In this document: positions 59,301-64,000 of the stretch, one piece after another
Layout: every line of letters starts with the position of its first letter
How positions within the stretch are numbered: position 1 is the stretch's first letter
DNA from: Sympetrum striolatum
Lineage: Eukaryota; Arthropoda; Insecta; Odonata; Libellulidae
Length of the DNA stretch: 64,000 nt
Direction of reading: 5' to 3'
Assembly: GCA_947579665.1 (NCBI GenBank)
Contig: OX388350.1
Coordinates: 83,347,152-83,411,151, forward strand
Position numbers and translations under genes: made by a program
Notes under the pieces: generated by a model
What the model saw: the letters and a program-made list of their open reading frames with translations, nothing else
Databases searched by the model: none
What the model was told of the DNA's origin: nothing

Positions 59301-60328
59301 AAACAAACAAAACAATAAATTTAACAATTATATTATCAATTCAGTTACTTTTATGTCAGTCTCTATCGGGTTTTCCCATTCTGTTACATTTATCTCATCT
59401 TCATCTGTAGCCTACGAATAAAATAGCATTCTTTGAGTAAAGATAACTCATTCAAAAATTCATATTCCGATTTTTAAAGGATCATTTAAAGATGCCACTG
59501 AGTAATACAATGTAAATATATTATTTGTGATATTTTGAAATACAGCCACACCAATTTCTATACTTAATATTGATTAAAAAATACTAACAAGACACTTACC
59601 TCAGAGTGAACAATACTACCCTCAGTTCCAATTCCACTTGCACCATCCTATACGAAAATATATCTTTATTCCCTTTCTTGAAATTTCAAAGTTTTTATTG
59701 GAAATATCAGCAATAAAAATCATACCATTCCAGTCTCTTCGACCGCCAAAACTGCTCCATGGTTGGAAACTCCGTTCATATGCTAAAAAGCAACAAATGT
59801 CTCCATTAATTTCGATAATACCCGTCATACTATATGAGGAAATTAGAATAACGACAGATATTCACAGTCAAATTTTTTTAAAAAGCCAACTTACAGGTTT
59901 TACTTGGTTCAGCAGTCTCATAATTTCATCTTCAGCAGAACGGACGTTTCTCTTGCATGCGTCGAATTCTATCATTCTCCACATGCAAGGGAAACATATT
60001 TGAGACGGTAGACCATCATTCTCAGATATCTATATCATAAAAACATAATATTTGATAAAAGACTAACATCAACAAAAGTGAGGTTAGAAATTTCAAAATA
60101 AACTATATTTAAATATCACTATTTACCGCTAGGGTATATTTCATAGCATTGCCTTACATAAATAGCATATATAATCAATCTAATCATACATACCTTGATA
60201 TCATATATAAAATTAAGAATGCGATACAAAGGATCTCCAGCTGCAGAACGGTGCGAGAATATGTTTGTGAGTGAAAAACCTTCCTTCAAGCACAGCCTAC
60301 AACAGTTATCCAACCTTATTTCGCCCAT
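37603..60328 (-). CDS. ZAD-domain C2H2 zinc-finger protein, nine exons, about 468 aa
   Basis: This is a nuclear DNA-binding protein of the ZAD-ZNF family, probably a transcriptional regulator; the target is unknown. The minus-strand exons are 60,328-60,194, 60,029-59,895, 59,782-59,726, 59,647-59,600, 59,411-59,349, 59,274-59,209, 58,621-58,547, 57,235-57,158 and 38,352-37,603. All introns are GT-AG and every junction is phase 0. Exon lengths in codons are 45, 45, 19, 16, 21, 22, 25, 26 and 249 plus stop. Exons 1-2 form the ZAD (C10-x2-C13 and C57-x2-C60), exons 3-8 an acidic linker, and exon 9 six C2H2 fingers. The reading frame is intact throughout. The last intron is 18.8 kb because of a Copia nest. 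ZAD family membership is certain from the motifs; expression and splice use are inferred. Confidence 0.88.
38496..38700 (+). repeat. Copia 5' LTR
   Basis: 205 bp, TGTT...AATA, preceded by target duplication GACTC at 38,491-38,495 and followed directly by the primer-binding site. Confidence 0.9.
38701..38716 (+). promoter_or_regulatory. Copia primer-binding site
   Basis: 'GGTTATGGGCCTAGTT' abuts the 5' LTR and is one base different from the primer site of Drosophila copia, as I know it, over its core. Confidence 0.75.
38770..39370 (+). pseudogene. Copia gag (UBN2-type) remnant
   Basis: The region opens with 'KPLSGEADWPI' (about 38,830), then a frameshift leads into an open frame from 38,853 encoding a UBN2-type gag. 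It includes 'ISTHAVYQKIMDKETEHETW' and 'LKQQFEATSQDQLFKICTNF'. It stops at 39,372. Gag of Copia elements forms the virus-like particle. The nonsense and frameshift changes make this copy defective. Confidence 0.8.
39371..41656 (+). pseudogene. Copia pol: zinc knuckle, protease, integrase, N-terminal RT
   Basis: In order, the region holds a CCHC knuckle ('CNYCKGKGHWVKRC', about 39,546) and a protease block ('WFYNGATKHITKCKDYF', about 39,724) in which the catalytic DSG/DTG aspartate is Asn. The integrase follows, with its HHCC region ('ENEICEPCTYGK', about 40,230), Asp in 'LLSADVCG', Asp in 'FLSDNGGEF' and Glu in 'PKQNGASE'. Last is the start of the reverse transcriptase ('QFDVSTAFLYGELEE', about 41,547, then 'QPQGYEDGISKVCQLN'). 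Copia similarity ends abruptly at about 41,656. Stops and frameshifts occur at 39,721, 40,678 and in 40,870-41,360. Confidence 0.85.
41826..42434 (+). pseudogene. Matrix metalloproteinase-like catalytic domain, zinc helix deleted
   Basis: The frame from 41,826 gives 'LNFTFDTLNPDIIISD', 'FDGPGSILGHAEFPRNDGHS', 'IHIDISENWYLK' and 'NLFTV', then a TAG at 42,156-42,158. It continues in the same frame with 'GLSHSKNISSIMYAYYG' and 'LSEDNINGIQSIFG'. These are successive blocks of an MMP catalytic domain (calcium/zinc loop, third zinc His, Met-turn, final helix). The first two His and the Glu of HExxHxxGxxH are missing through an apparent deletion of about 15 nt at 42,150-42,165, so it cannot be an active peptidase. 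The propeptide is absent. MMPs occur in several insect DNA viruses, but host origin is also possible. Confidence 0.75.
42450..43200. other. AT-rich stretch inside the virus-like island
   Basis: No recognisable coding. One 68-codon ORF at 42,735-42,941 has no motif. Confidence 0.4.
43217..43715 (+). pseudogene. Adintovirus-type minor capsid protein relic
   Basis: The pieces are 'MSADARRYFMQIGRGSGG' (from 43,217), then after a frameshift 'YVGNRRYQKGRGVGSIFQSI' (about 43,293), 'FKGAKTIGKEALNAGIGTL' and 'EAGRNLKRKAERKI'. A glycine-rich YQxGxGxGSxF motif, then a hydrophobic stretch, then KGAKxxGKEAL and (K/R)RKA, is the pattern of adintovirus/Polinton minor capsid (penton-base-associated) proteins as I know them. 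At least three stops or frameshifts are present, and a lysine-rich tail follows to 43,715. Description only; the copy is dead. Confidence 0.7.
43763..43770 (+). promoter_or_regulatory. TATA box upstream of the hexon remnant
   Basis: TATATAAA lies 58 bp before the ATG at 43,828. Confidence 0.5.
43828..43960 (+). pseudogene. Hexon-like major capsid N-terminus
   Basis: From the ATG at 43,828 the frame reads 'THKALDLFSESPVQFSI' followed by 'YKPVNSVDGA', then meets TAG at 43,957. A short N-terminal 'ALDLFxxxPVxxSI' segment followed by a 'PVNxxxD' turn is what adintovirus/Polinton hexons show as I recall them. The rest of the roughly 500-codon gene is missing; what follows is a lysine-rich scrambled stretch to 44,100 and then a Penelope-like fragment. 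Evidence is one short block plus position next to the minor capsid. Confidence 0.5.
44210..44400 (-). pseudogene. Penelope-like element fragment, C-terminal GIY-YIG region
   Basis: The minus strand encodes 'LEHIRALINNNPSASHFSQH', then 'LLERGH', 'DMKMLHLCDKSERLNALETL' and 'EITR'. This is the typical C-terminal segment of the GIY-YIG endonuclease domain of Penelope-like retroelements (R/EHxxA, SxFxxHxxxxGH, LxxLExLEI). The catalytic GIY-YIG core and RT are not present. It lies opposite to and within the virus-like island, where the hexon body would be expected. Confidence 0.7.
44401..44643 (+). CDS. Lysine-rich basic ORF in the virus-like island
   Basis: The open frame (from 44,344) encodes a highly basic run near 44,470-44,540, with KKKT, KKGTRRKK and KR, then 'MEVPQDGPITTN'. 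Basic proteins of this kind can be DNA-condensing core proteins or capsid tails. No family can be named. The upstream part overlaps the Penelope-like fragment and is not original to this frame. Confidence 0.3.
   Translation, partial: EVFKSEGASKEVLKDSAVGKDVTQKKKTERSHGKKGTRRKKRGHVKRICTAELGLKFTMEVPQDGPITTNINDFNFKINK
44591..44998 (+). CDS. Virus-like island ORF, possible exonuclease-fold protein (135 aa)
   Basis: The intact frame encodes 'ECIVDFQAFRGKRKEFIVRE', then 'IAAIDINRRRVWVLKCP', then 'NHFQGLGRDVGDLDYNSLAE'. The block IVDxQxFxxxxxxFIVxE(I/L)A(A/V)xD resembles short proteins that recur in insect endogenous virus-like loci and look like an RNase H or DEDD exonuclease N-terminal half. That relation is from memory and inference. 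The reading frame is open for 135 codons in an otherwise decayed neighbourhood. C-terminal half absent. Confidence 0.4.
   Translation: MDQSRLILTTSTSKSTNSLKNRSSTECIVDFQAFRGKRKEFIVREIAAIDINRRRVWVLKCPDDTLYDLKDNAWVVNHFQGLGRDVGDLDYNSLAEIVRHYIGQFEVIYSYNGLDRRVSLTPTLRRKISMCSCKL
45052..45417 (+). CDS. Uncharacterised 121-codon ORF in the virus-like island
   Basis: The open frame starts at an ATG in good context (ACAATGAAA). The predicted product is aromatic and beta-rich ('FYVNHITVGGYRLQFTKI', 'GGNDLSFFIVFDKPIVCDI', 'LFSGFVDGTGQYI'). It ends in a lysine run at an A-rich tract, where a slip would extend it in another frame. I do not recognise the family. The composition suggests a beta-sandwich structural protein. 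Confidence 0.4.
   Translation: MKYFYVNHITVGGYRLQFTKIKCFPDVYTVNIPRDCLKSGGNDLSFFIVFDKPIVCDISFMNNYISLSGEVVLFSGFVDGTGQYIENFLIDGCSTDKYFTIWVDMYSTVDNYIKVNKKKDF
45869..45876 (+). promoter_or_regulatory. Weak TATA-like box
   Basis: CATAAAAG lies 136 bp before an ATG at 46,012. It is weaker than the other TATA boxes of the island. Confidence 0.3.
46012..46482 (+). pseudogene. Uncharacterised virus-like ORF, possibly two exons
   Basis: A five-codon start (ATGGCCAAGTCTCGT at 46,012-46,026) could join through GTTAGT and a pyrimidine tract ending CAG at 46,140 to a frame 46,141-46,482 in phase 0. That frame encodes 'RVADENAIIDKENLDPKGQF', one in-frame TAG at 46,231-46,233, then 'YGDCLLAQLSNAKQRMIGKV' and 'YADKKVALFQSKIGLTKN'. 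I do not recognise the family. The intron is an inference from the splice-like sites only. Confidence 0.35.
46840..46848 (+). promoter_or_regulatory. TATA box upstream of the zinc-ribbon ORF
   Basis: TATATAAAG lies 50 bp before the ATG at 46,898. Confidence 0.55.
46898..47482 (+). pseudogene. Zinc-ribbon-type virus-like ORF (194 codons, four nonsense codons)
   Basis: One frame runs 195 codons from ATG 46,898 to TAA 47,480-47,482, interrupted by exactly four in-frame stops and no frameshift. It encodes 'NPNSLFECAIRETLRVYS', 'LPEPVFNDLKTEF', 'HEIECCRWYHPIGPILIDEA' and four CxxC-type pairs (CTYC, CDVC, CTRC and a last C-x-N-C broken by a stop). These would make two zinc ribbons. AATAAA overlaps the stop codon (47,478-47,483), an arrangement common in compact viral genomes. 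Function is unknown; zinc ribbons would fit a nucleic-acid-binding or transcription role. Confidence 0.55.
47478..47483 (+). terminator. Poly(A) signal overlapping a stop codon
   Basis: AATAAA shares bases with the TAA ending the zinc-ribbon ORF. Confidence 0.55.
47640..47835. repeat. Short tandem duplications
   Basis: Two copies of a unit beginning 'AAAATGGTGAAAGGAGT' occur at about 47,645 and 47,713. Two copies of 'TTTGTTAAAAAC' with 'TTAATTTCATA'-like tails occur at 47,769-47,838. Confidence 0.5.
47790..48563 (-). pseudogene. Proline-rich acidic ORF with tandem N-terminal motif, three UGA stops
   Basis: One minus-strand frame of 258 codons runs from ATG at 48,563 to a stop at 47,790. It has exactly three internal stops and no frameshift, and all three are UGA (in contexts GCC-TGA-GCA, CGT-TGA-GCA and GTA-TGA-GGG). 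The product starts 'MEVRDYCREVMEREHRATQP'. It has a second copy of the motif ('WCREVLEREQED'), proline-rich spacers, an acidic cluster (DDEEEDDDE), 'KEWAEEIIRGYEEQM', a KRKR basic signal and a PPPSREHSPSP tail. I do not recognise it. A disordered nuclear or scaffold-like protein is an inference. Confidence 0.5.
48802..48810. promoter_or_regulatory. TATA box between divergent ORFs
   Basis: TATATATAA reads as a TATA box on both strands. It lies about 60 bp before a short lysine-rich plus-strand frame at 48,871 and about 240 bp before the minus-strand proline-rich ORF. Confidence 0.35.
48871..49040 (+). pseudogene. Short lysine-rich remnant at the right end of the island
   Basis: From ATG 48,871 the translation across one stop reads KKKKSKKD and then 'SAHVGKRSLIRKSL'. 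It is basic, like the 44.5 kb ORF. Too short to assign. Confidence 0.2.
49058..49500. mobile_element. hAT-type transposon ends
   Basis: 'CAGGGTGGCCACAGAATGGG' at 49,058 and 'CAGGGGTTCCCAACC' at 49,485 both look like 5' ends of hAT elements. They lack visible inverted partners here. They are probably fragments of two different elements. Confidence 0.4.
51004..51106. repeat. Inverted repeat of about 22-30 bp arms
   Basis: 'TAACTAAG' and 'CACAAGGAAATAAA' on the left pair with 'TTTATTTCCTTGTG' and 'CTTAGTTA' on the right. The left arm has a 7 bp insertion. Possible small MITE. Confidence 0.5.
51142..51212. mobile_element. 71 bp piggyBac-type palindromic MITE
   Basis: It begins TTAACCCT(C)GAGC and ends GCTC(A)AGGGTTAA, so TTAA target copies flank CCC...GGG ends, the signature of piggyBac elements. 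The interior is also palindromic around 'TTGCGTATACGCAA'. No coding capacity. Confidence 0.7.
52661..52752 (+). CDS. Exon-like open segment, unrecognised
   Basis: A GC-richer segment in AT-rich DNA is bounded by an AG (TCCTGAAAG) and by TTTAG|GTAAAC. It encodes 'AETVREIGSLGDRRQHLW' and 'ALLPDYTRSQYL' without a stop. It could be a captured host exon, or chance. No family recognised. Confidence 0.2.
55478..56873 (+). pseudogene. Copia pol C-terminus (RNase H), interrupted by an 831 bp element
   Basis: Copia similarity resumes near 55,478 and shows, across two frameshifts, 'TGHSTSGVIVKYSGGAIT', 'GAKKAIWLNRLL', 'VPVIQVDNSAAVRLSQNPEF' and 'TKHISIKHFFIREKV'. It is cut at 55,972 by a TA-flanked insertion and resumes at 56,808 with 'DIMTKPLQSPRLK'. 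The reading frame is continuous if one TA copy and the insert are ignored. The RT core with the YxDD box is absent between 41,656 and 55,478. Confidence 0.85.
55975..56805. mobile_element. 831 bp TA-flanked DNA transposon nested in Copia RNase H
   Basis: Imperfect terminal inverted repeats of about 25 bp ('GGGG..C.TCCATTAAT..GTGA') are flanked by TA on both sides (55,973-55,974 and 56,806-56,807). Both ends are followed by G-rich or C-rich runs. Inside is a 63-codon ORF (56,298-56,489) with acidic 'ENDDAECLDETVVDLQ' and 'LQDAYPLVSVEESL', resembling the acidic tail of pogo-type transposases. That family call is an inference from the TA duplication and this tail. It is probably a deletion derivative. 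Confidence 0.7.
56927..56938 (+). promoter_or_regulatory. Copia polypurine tract
   Basis: 'AAAAAGGGAAAG' lies immediately before the 3' LTR, the expected plus-strand primer site. Confidence 0.75.
56939..57143 (+). repeat. Copia 3' LTR
   Basis: 205 bp, the same length as the 5' LTR, ends AATA, followed by target duplication GACTC at 57,144-57,148. The splice donor of exon 8 is at 57,156-57,157. Confidence 0.9.
57158..59782 (-). CDS. Linker exons 3-8 of the ZAD zinc-finger gene
   Basis: Six short exons of 57, 48, 63, 66, 75 and 78 nt are all multiples of three and in phase 0. Each could be skipped or included without changing frame. They encode acidic, low-complexity sequence such as 'ATDEDEINVTEW', 'EAVQKFEDDCDDLESSEV' and 'EADEVPVEEFQDNCYQL'. 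Exons 6 and 7 resemble each other (E-x4-EF-x-D-x-C), suggesting exon duplication. Borders have consensus sites such as GAA|GTAAGT and TTGAAG|G. The longest intron among them (57,236-58,546) holds no recognisable gene. Confidence 0.8.
57236..58546. other. Intron 7 of the zinc-finger gene
   Basis: 1.3 kb of AT-rich DNA without a recognisable element or extra exon. Confidence 0.5.
59895..60328 (-). CDS. ZAD domain, exons 1 and 2
   Basis: Exon 1 (60,328-60,194, 45 codons) starts 'MGEIRLDNCCRLCLKEGFS' and ends at AAG|GTATG. Exon 2 (60,029-59,895, 45 codons) contains 'LPSQICFPCMWRMIEFDAC'. The two CxxC pairs, 47 residues apart, coordinate the single zinc of a ZAD, known in insects as a dimerisation module. 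The Met at 60,328 is chosen because the CxxC starts only nine residues later, as is usual in the family. A 164 bp intron separates the two halves. Confidence 0.9.
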
Positions 60329-60329
60329 T

Positions 60330-60776
60330 GTACTGAACTTTACTGTTAATTAGGCTAAAAACAAGAAATGGAATCCAAACAAGAACTAATATCCATGATA
60401 ATTACAATGATTTTATACGAAGCATCGCTAGCGAACTTACAGATGGATGGAGGATAGGTAAATACTAAGCCGAATGACTGAATGAAGGTGCTGCTTTCTC
60501 GAAGATTAAAATATAATGTATTATTGTTAAGTTATAATTGACACTTGTATCTAATGTTTAAAATAACAGTAAATTGATGGTTTCCCAAGCCGACCACGGT
60601 TAAATATTAAGGGCGGTCAACTTAAATTTTGAGTGCACCAACAGTAACGTATATCACAACTCATTTGTCTTTGTCCAGATTGGGCGGATTTCCGCGAATT
60701 GGGCTATCTTCAGGGGCGGGTTTGAAAGTCCCTGTGGCGGTATTCCGCCCAATAAGCGGGCTGCTTATTCAATCAC
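60330..60776. other. 5' flank of the zinc-finger gene
   Basis: This region upstream of the ATG at 60,328 should hold the promoter and 5' UTR. I see no convincing TATA box in the right position and cannot place the transcription start. Confidence 0.35.
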
Positions 60777-60881
60777 TCACTGCGTTTACCAAGCGATCTC
60801 AGATCGGTGCTGCCAAGTCAGTTCGAGTTGGTAAACAGAAACGCGCTGAGCAGAGCAGGCTAGAATGGCTAAAAGTGAGCT
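60777..60881 (+). repeat. Repeat module C, copy 2
   Basis: Inverted relative to 35,727-35,832 and highly similar. A third partial copy ('GAGATCGCTTGGTAAACGCA') is at 61,885-61,908. The ORF running through it is a by-product. Confidence 0.75.
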
Positions 60882-61024
60882 GAACTCAACCCGGCAAAAA
60901 AAGTGGACCAGGTTCAGCACGACATCGGTCGCCTCGGTGTTCTTGCGGATTCCGCTTCTCTTTTGTCAGCAGACGAAAACAAATACAATCGCAATAACTC
61001 CTGGCGCTATCATCAAAAGAAGGG

Positions 61025-61130
61025 AAATTGAATAAAGATTCTTATTTTGGTCGGTGAATATCGCTTGCGATTCGAAACTGCGAGAATATTGATACAATAT
61101 ACTAACATTTTGTCTAAATTACCATGTGTA
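61025..61130 (+). repeat. Dispersed repeat family B, 3' segment
   Basis: Shares 'AAGATTCTTATTTTGGT', 'GAATATCGCTT' and 'GCGAGAAT' with 26,225-26,330 and 11,275-11,380. Confidence 0.55.
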
Positions 61131-62020
61131 AATAAACTCATTCCCTTGCAAAAATTGATTTATTCGTTGTTTTTAAGTGCTTCCACTCCATATTCATTTA
61201 CTATCCTTCTATTATTGGTGTTGAATCTTTGTTTCTATTTTGATTGCTTTTGTGGTTCGTGTTTATGTTACATATTTTAAGATTGAGATACCAGTCAGCT
61301 CTAAAATACATTTACTTTCCGTATAGAATATTCATCTTTGTTTATTTGATTGAAATGTAATTTATTTCTGTCATTTACGTTTAATGCTTGATTTATTTGT
61401 CCTCTTGTACCTGTGTGAAGATGGAACTTTAAACGTGGTCCTGATTATCCTAATGTGATCTTAATATATATATTTATATCGTCTCAGTTGAAGATATTTT
61501 TCTTTCAGAGTATATTGAGTTGATGCGGCTTTGTAGACTTCATTGAAACTTATATTTCTTAGTGTATTGAATTAGAATGTCTGGTATTTCCTATCTATCA
61601 ACAATTATGAAGTATTTCTTACGATCAAGGTTGTTACACTGCTATTTATGAAATTTAACATGCCCGTTGAGAATCAACGGACACTTATGCTTATTAAATA
61701 AATAACACCACGAAGAAGCACAATGGCGGCCGTCAAATCTCGATGCGCCAAATTCTCGATGATTTGCAGTCGATATGTGAATATCGATATGTTAAGCTCG
61801 TGTTGATAAACTCGTCGGTCCTATTCGTCCTATGAGATCGGTCCTACATTGCCGGTACGAGCTGCCACCACCACTGATCGAGCAGAGATCGCTTGGTAAA
61901 CGCAATGATCGCGATTTGGGCTACCTTCGAAAACTGCGACAAAGTTTTTTGTTTCGAGCGGAATTATTCTAATATTCAGTCTCACGGTTCTTCCGTTTCT
62001 TCCCCCGAAAAGCAAATAAG
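61131..62020. other. Non-coding stretch
   Basis: No gene seen, apart from the partial module C copy at 61,885-61,908. Confidence 0.45.
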
Positions 62021-62022
62021 TA

Positions 62023-62510
62023 CCGTAATTTTCCATACATAGTACGCATTTTTTTCCACGAAAATATGTCAAAAAAGTAGGGTGCGTATTATAAATGGTT
62101 ACAATTATCATCTTTTTATTCGGGCTGTAGATGACATTTTAAGTAAATAACTCAACATACATATATGCATTCTGATTTCACGTTTATTCTGAAAATAACA
62201 CTGCTGCATATTAATAAAATTATTAAATTAAAACAAAAATTCGGAGGGGAAGCACCTGTTACTGATATATCGCCACATTGAGAAATCAAGGGGGTATGTA
62301 AGAGCAAGGGGAAAAGCCATCCATTAGCAGCATTCCATGCTTGCTAGTGGTGATCTGTCGGGTGCTGAACGGCAGATGACCATACGCGAATAATCGCGTA
62401 GAATTCCATTCTCTAGAAGCCAAATGCGTATTATACATGGTGATAACAAAATTCTCACATTGCGCTCGTAATAACGAAGGTGCCTGCGTATTATAATTGG
62501 AAAATTACGG
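62023..62510. mobile_element. 488 bp TA-flanked MITE
   Basis: Terminal inverted repeats begin CCGTAATTTTCC and continue to TACGCA about 14 bp further in. TA is present on both flanks (62,021-62,022 and 62,511-62,512). Internal motifs 'GCGTATTATA' recur near both ends. No transposase frame, so non-autonomous. Confidence 0.8.
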
Positions 62511-62749
62511 TACCTTTTTCATAGAAAATTGAAAGTAGCTGCTAGCGCGAATTATGTGGTGCTTACAGCTGAAAGGGCTGATTGTGTATTATATAACTGC
62601 GATATGGGCTTTCTCAGATTACCCTAACAATGTTCCTTTTTTCAGCGCAGTTGTTCTTACATTCGGACATTGTATCCTTCTTCGCCTAGTGTGCCTACAA
62701 CCTGTAATTAAAAAAAACAACAGTTTCAAGTGCCTTTATACAGGTGTGG

Positions 62750-63984
62750 CAGTGGCGCAGCCAGGATTTGCCAATTGGGGGGGGGGTCCCAAAAGACAGA
62801 CCAAATCGAAAAATGTCTAACTTACAGGGGCTAGTTTATTCATGCCCGCTTCTTACTACAAATATGTCAAGTCTTTCAAAAAATTAATGCATTGAAAACT
62901 AGAGGATTTTAATGCTTATGAAGCCAACTTATTAAACTTTCCAAGATAGTAGTTTACATAAGTGAACTATTGGAAACTTGAGATCAGTGTTGTTTGGATT
63001 TATAGTTAGGACGAGTCTAATATCTATTAAAACTTATTTTTTTCTATGCTGAAATTTTTTAGTTTTGTAGATATACGAGTCTTTGAGAGTTTTTTCTTCC
63101 AAGAGGTTGCCAAGCGTGAGAAGGAAAACAATAGTTACGGTTATTTGGCAAGCGATATAAAACGTCTAAATAGATCACCACCTTGGCGCACTTATTTGAA
63201 TATCTTTCTTTATTAGACTATATCATCAGCAGCTTTCTTAGGGGAGTGCTGGGCACACTGTCTCTGCATGAGGTTTGTCCTGAAGCTGTTGATCCATCAG
63301 AAATCGACGTTGTAAGGTTTTGGACATGTGTTCGTAACCTCAGAAATGTAGCGAAAGAACAGACATACAAGGATCTTGCTGATTTTCCCATAAAAGCTCT
63401 TACCCTACCGATAAGCAATGCCGTCTCAGAATGAGTCTTCAGCATAATGAACGCTGTAAAGACAAAGCCGAGGAACAGAATGAAGATGCTGGAATCAATT
63501 TTGCAAATCCGTATTCATCTAAAAGTAAGTATAATACCAGCATTCTACTGAAAATAAGTTGAGAAATTATATTGCCATTTTATAATTTTCCAAGTCCAAA
63601 ATATAGTAATTCCTAAAGCACTTTCAAATTTTAATTAGGTCATTAACGTTTGCTGTGATCACTTTACTCTCTCCGAGGAGATGCTATTTTGCTATTCATC
63701 TCAAATGTAAGAGAGCTTGAAAGATCCGAAAGATCCCTCGGAACCCTCTCAGGCGGCTAGCACGAGCCGAAGTGAAGAGAACGGAGACGATCTCTTTGAA
63801 GCATTAATAACGTTTGACGAGGAAAGAACTGATCCATGAAAAGAATATATCGGAAACTGTACTGTAAAAAGTTTTATTGTTCATTTACATTTTGTAATTA
63901 TTTAGTTAAGAATATATGTCAATTGAATGTGCAATAAGTGTTTATATCCTAATGATTCATAGTTAATAAAAGAAAATTGTTTCA
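62750..63984 (+). mobile_element. Internally deleted hAT transposon with C-terminal transposase
   Basis: It starts with the hAT-type end 'CAGTGGCGCAGCCAGGATTT', also present in the related repeat at 31,081. About 430 bp later it carries only the C-terminal part of a transposase, ending with a poly(A) signal near 63,964. The right terminal repeat is not in the window. Confidence 0.7.
63183..63838 (+). pseudogene. hAT transposase C-terminal dimerisation region
   Basis: The frame encodes 'FPIKALTLPISNAVSE', then a TGA at 63,432-63,434, then 'VFSIMNAVKTKPRNRMKMLE' and 'SILQIRIHLK'. This is the hATC signature ('LPxSNAxxERVFSxMNxxKTKxRNRM'), with the Arg codon apparently turned into TGA. A GTAAGT donor follows at 63,523, and an acceptor (TTTTAATTAG, 63,639) could lead to the tail with 'CCDHFTLSEEMLFCYSS'. 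Beyond that a second frame runs to 63,838. The catalytic N-terminal part is deleted. Confidence 0.8.
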
Positions 63985-64000
63985 ATTAATAATTTTGAAA

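Noticed and set aside
60629..60883. 84-codon ORF upstream of the zinc-finger gene
   Set aside because: It overlaps dispersed repeat module C and has no start context or domain.

Overview
The window is AT-rich, repeat-dense nuclear DNA of an insect. The evidence is a ZAD-type C2H2 zinc-finger gene (the ZAD domain is known from arthropods), a Toll-like LRR gene with normal GT-AG introns, and insect-type mobile elements (Copia, Jockey-like, RTE-like and CR1-like LINEs, mariner, hAT, piggyBac-type and pogo-type elements). I cannot name the species. Gene density is low; most of the 64 kb is mobile-element debris, satellites and sequence I cannot assign.

Layout. 1-2,000: a dispersed repeat, a 38-43 bp minisatellite and non-coding DNA. 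2,000-7,130 (+): a decayed Toll-like leucine-rich-repeat gene whose first LRR exon is broken by a nonsense codon and a 300 bp inverted duplication; its last four exons still splice in frame to an LRRCT domain, a stop and a poly(A) signal. 7,300-12,000: mariner relic, a 320 bp tandem duplication with a CA microsatellite, dispersed repeats. 12,000-16,600: non-coding, with two GC-richer islands. 17,000-20,200 (+): RTE-like LINE relics. 20,600-26,400: degenerate repeats and a foldback element. 27,300-29,060 (-): Jockey-like LINE. 31,080-33,790: hAT derivative and a CR1-like LINE (-). 34,095-35,733: two adjacent satellite arrays (136 bp and 92 bp units).

37,603-60,328 (-) is one host gene: nine exons, all junctions in phase 0, giving about 468 residues with an N-terminal ZAD, acidic linker exons and six C2H2 fingers. 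Its last intron is 18.8 kb. That size is explained by one 18,648 bp nest: a Copia element with two 205 bp LTRs (38,496-38,700 and 56,939-57,143), a perfect GACTC target duplication, a tRNA primer site and a polypurine tract. It landed antisense, 14 nt inside the intron, leaving splice donor and acceptor intact. Without it the intron would be about 152 bp.

The Copia is itself filled. Its reverse transcriptase breaks off near 41,656 and its RNase H resumes near 55,480. Between them lies a degraded DNA-virus-like island (about 41,800-49,050) with an adintovirus/Polinton-type minor capsid relic, a hexon N-terminus, a matrix-metalloproteinase relic, several uncharacterised ORFs with their own TATA boxes, a zinc-ribbon ORF and a proline-rich acidic ORF on the other strand. 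Penelope-like and hAT fragments are mixed in. A separate 831 bp TA-flanked element sits cleanly inside the Copia RNase H. The layers give a relative age order: Copia in the intron first, then virus-like and smaller elements inside Copia.

Right of the zinc-finger gene (60,330-64,000) are repeat modules, a 488 bp TA-flanked MITE and an internally deleted hAT element that keeps the C-terminal dimerisation region of its transposase with a single premature stop.
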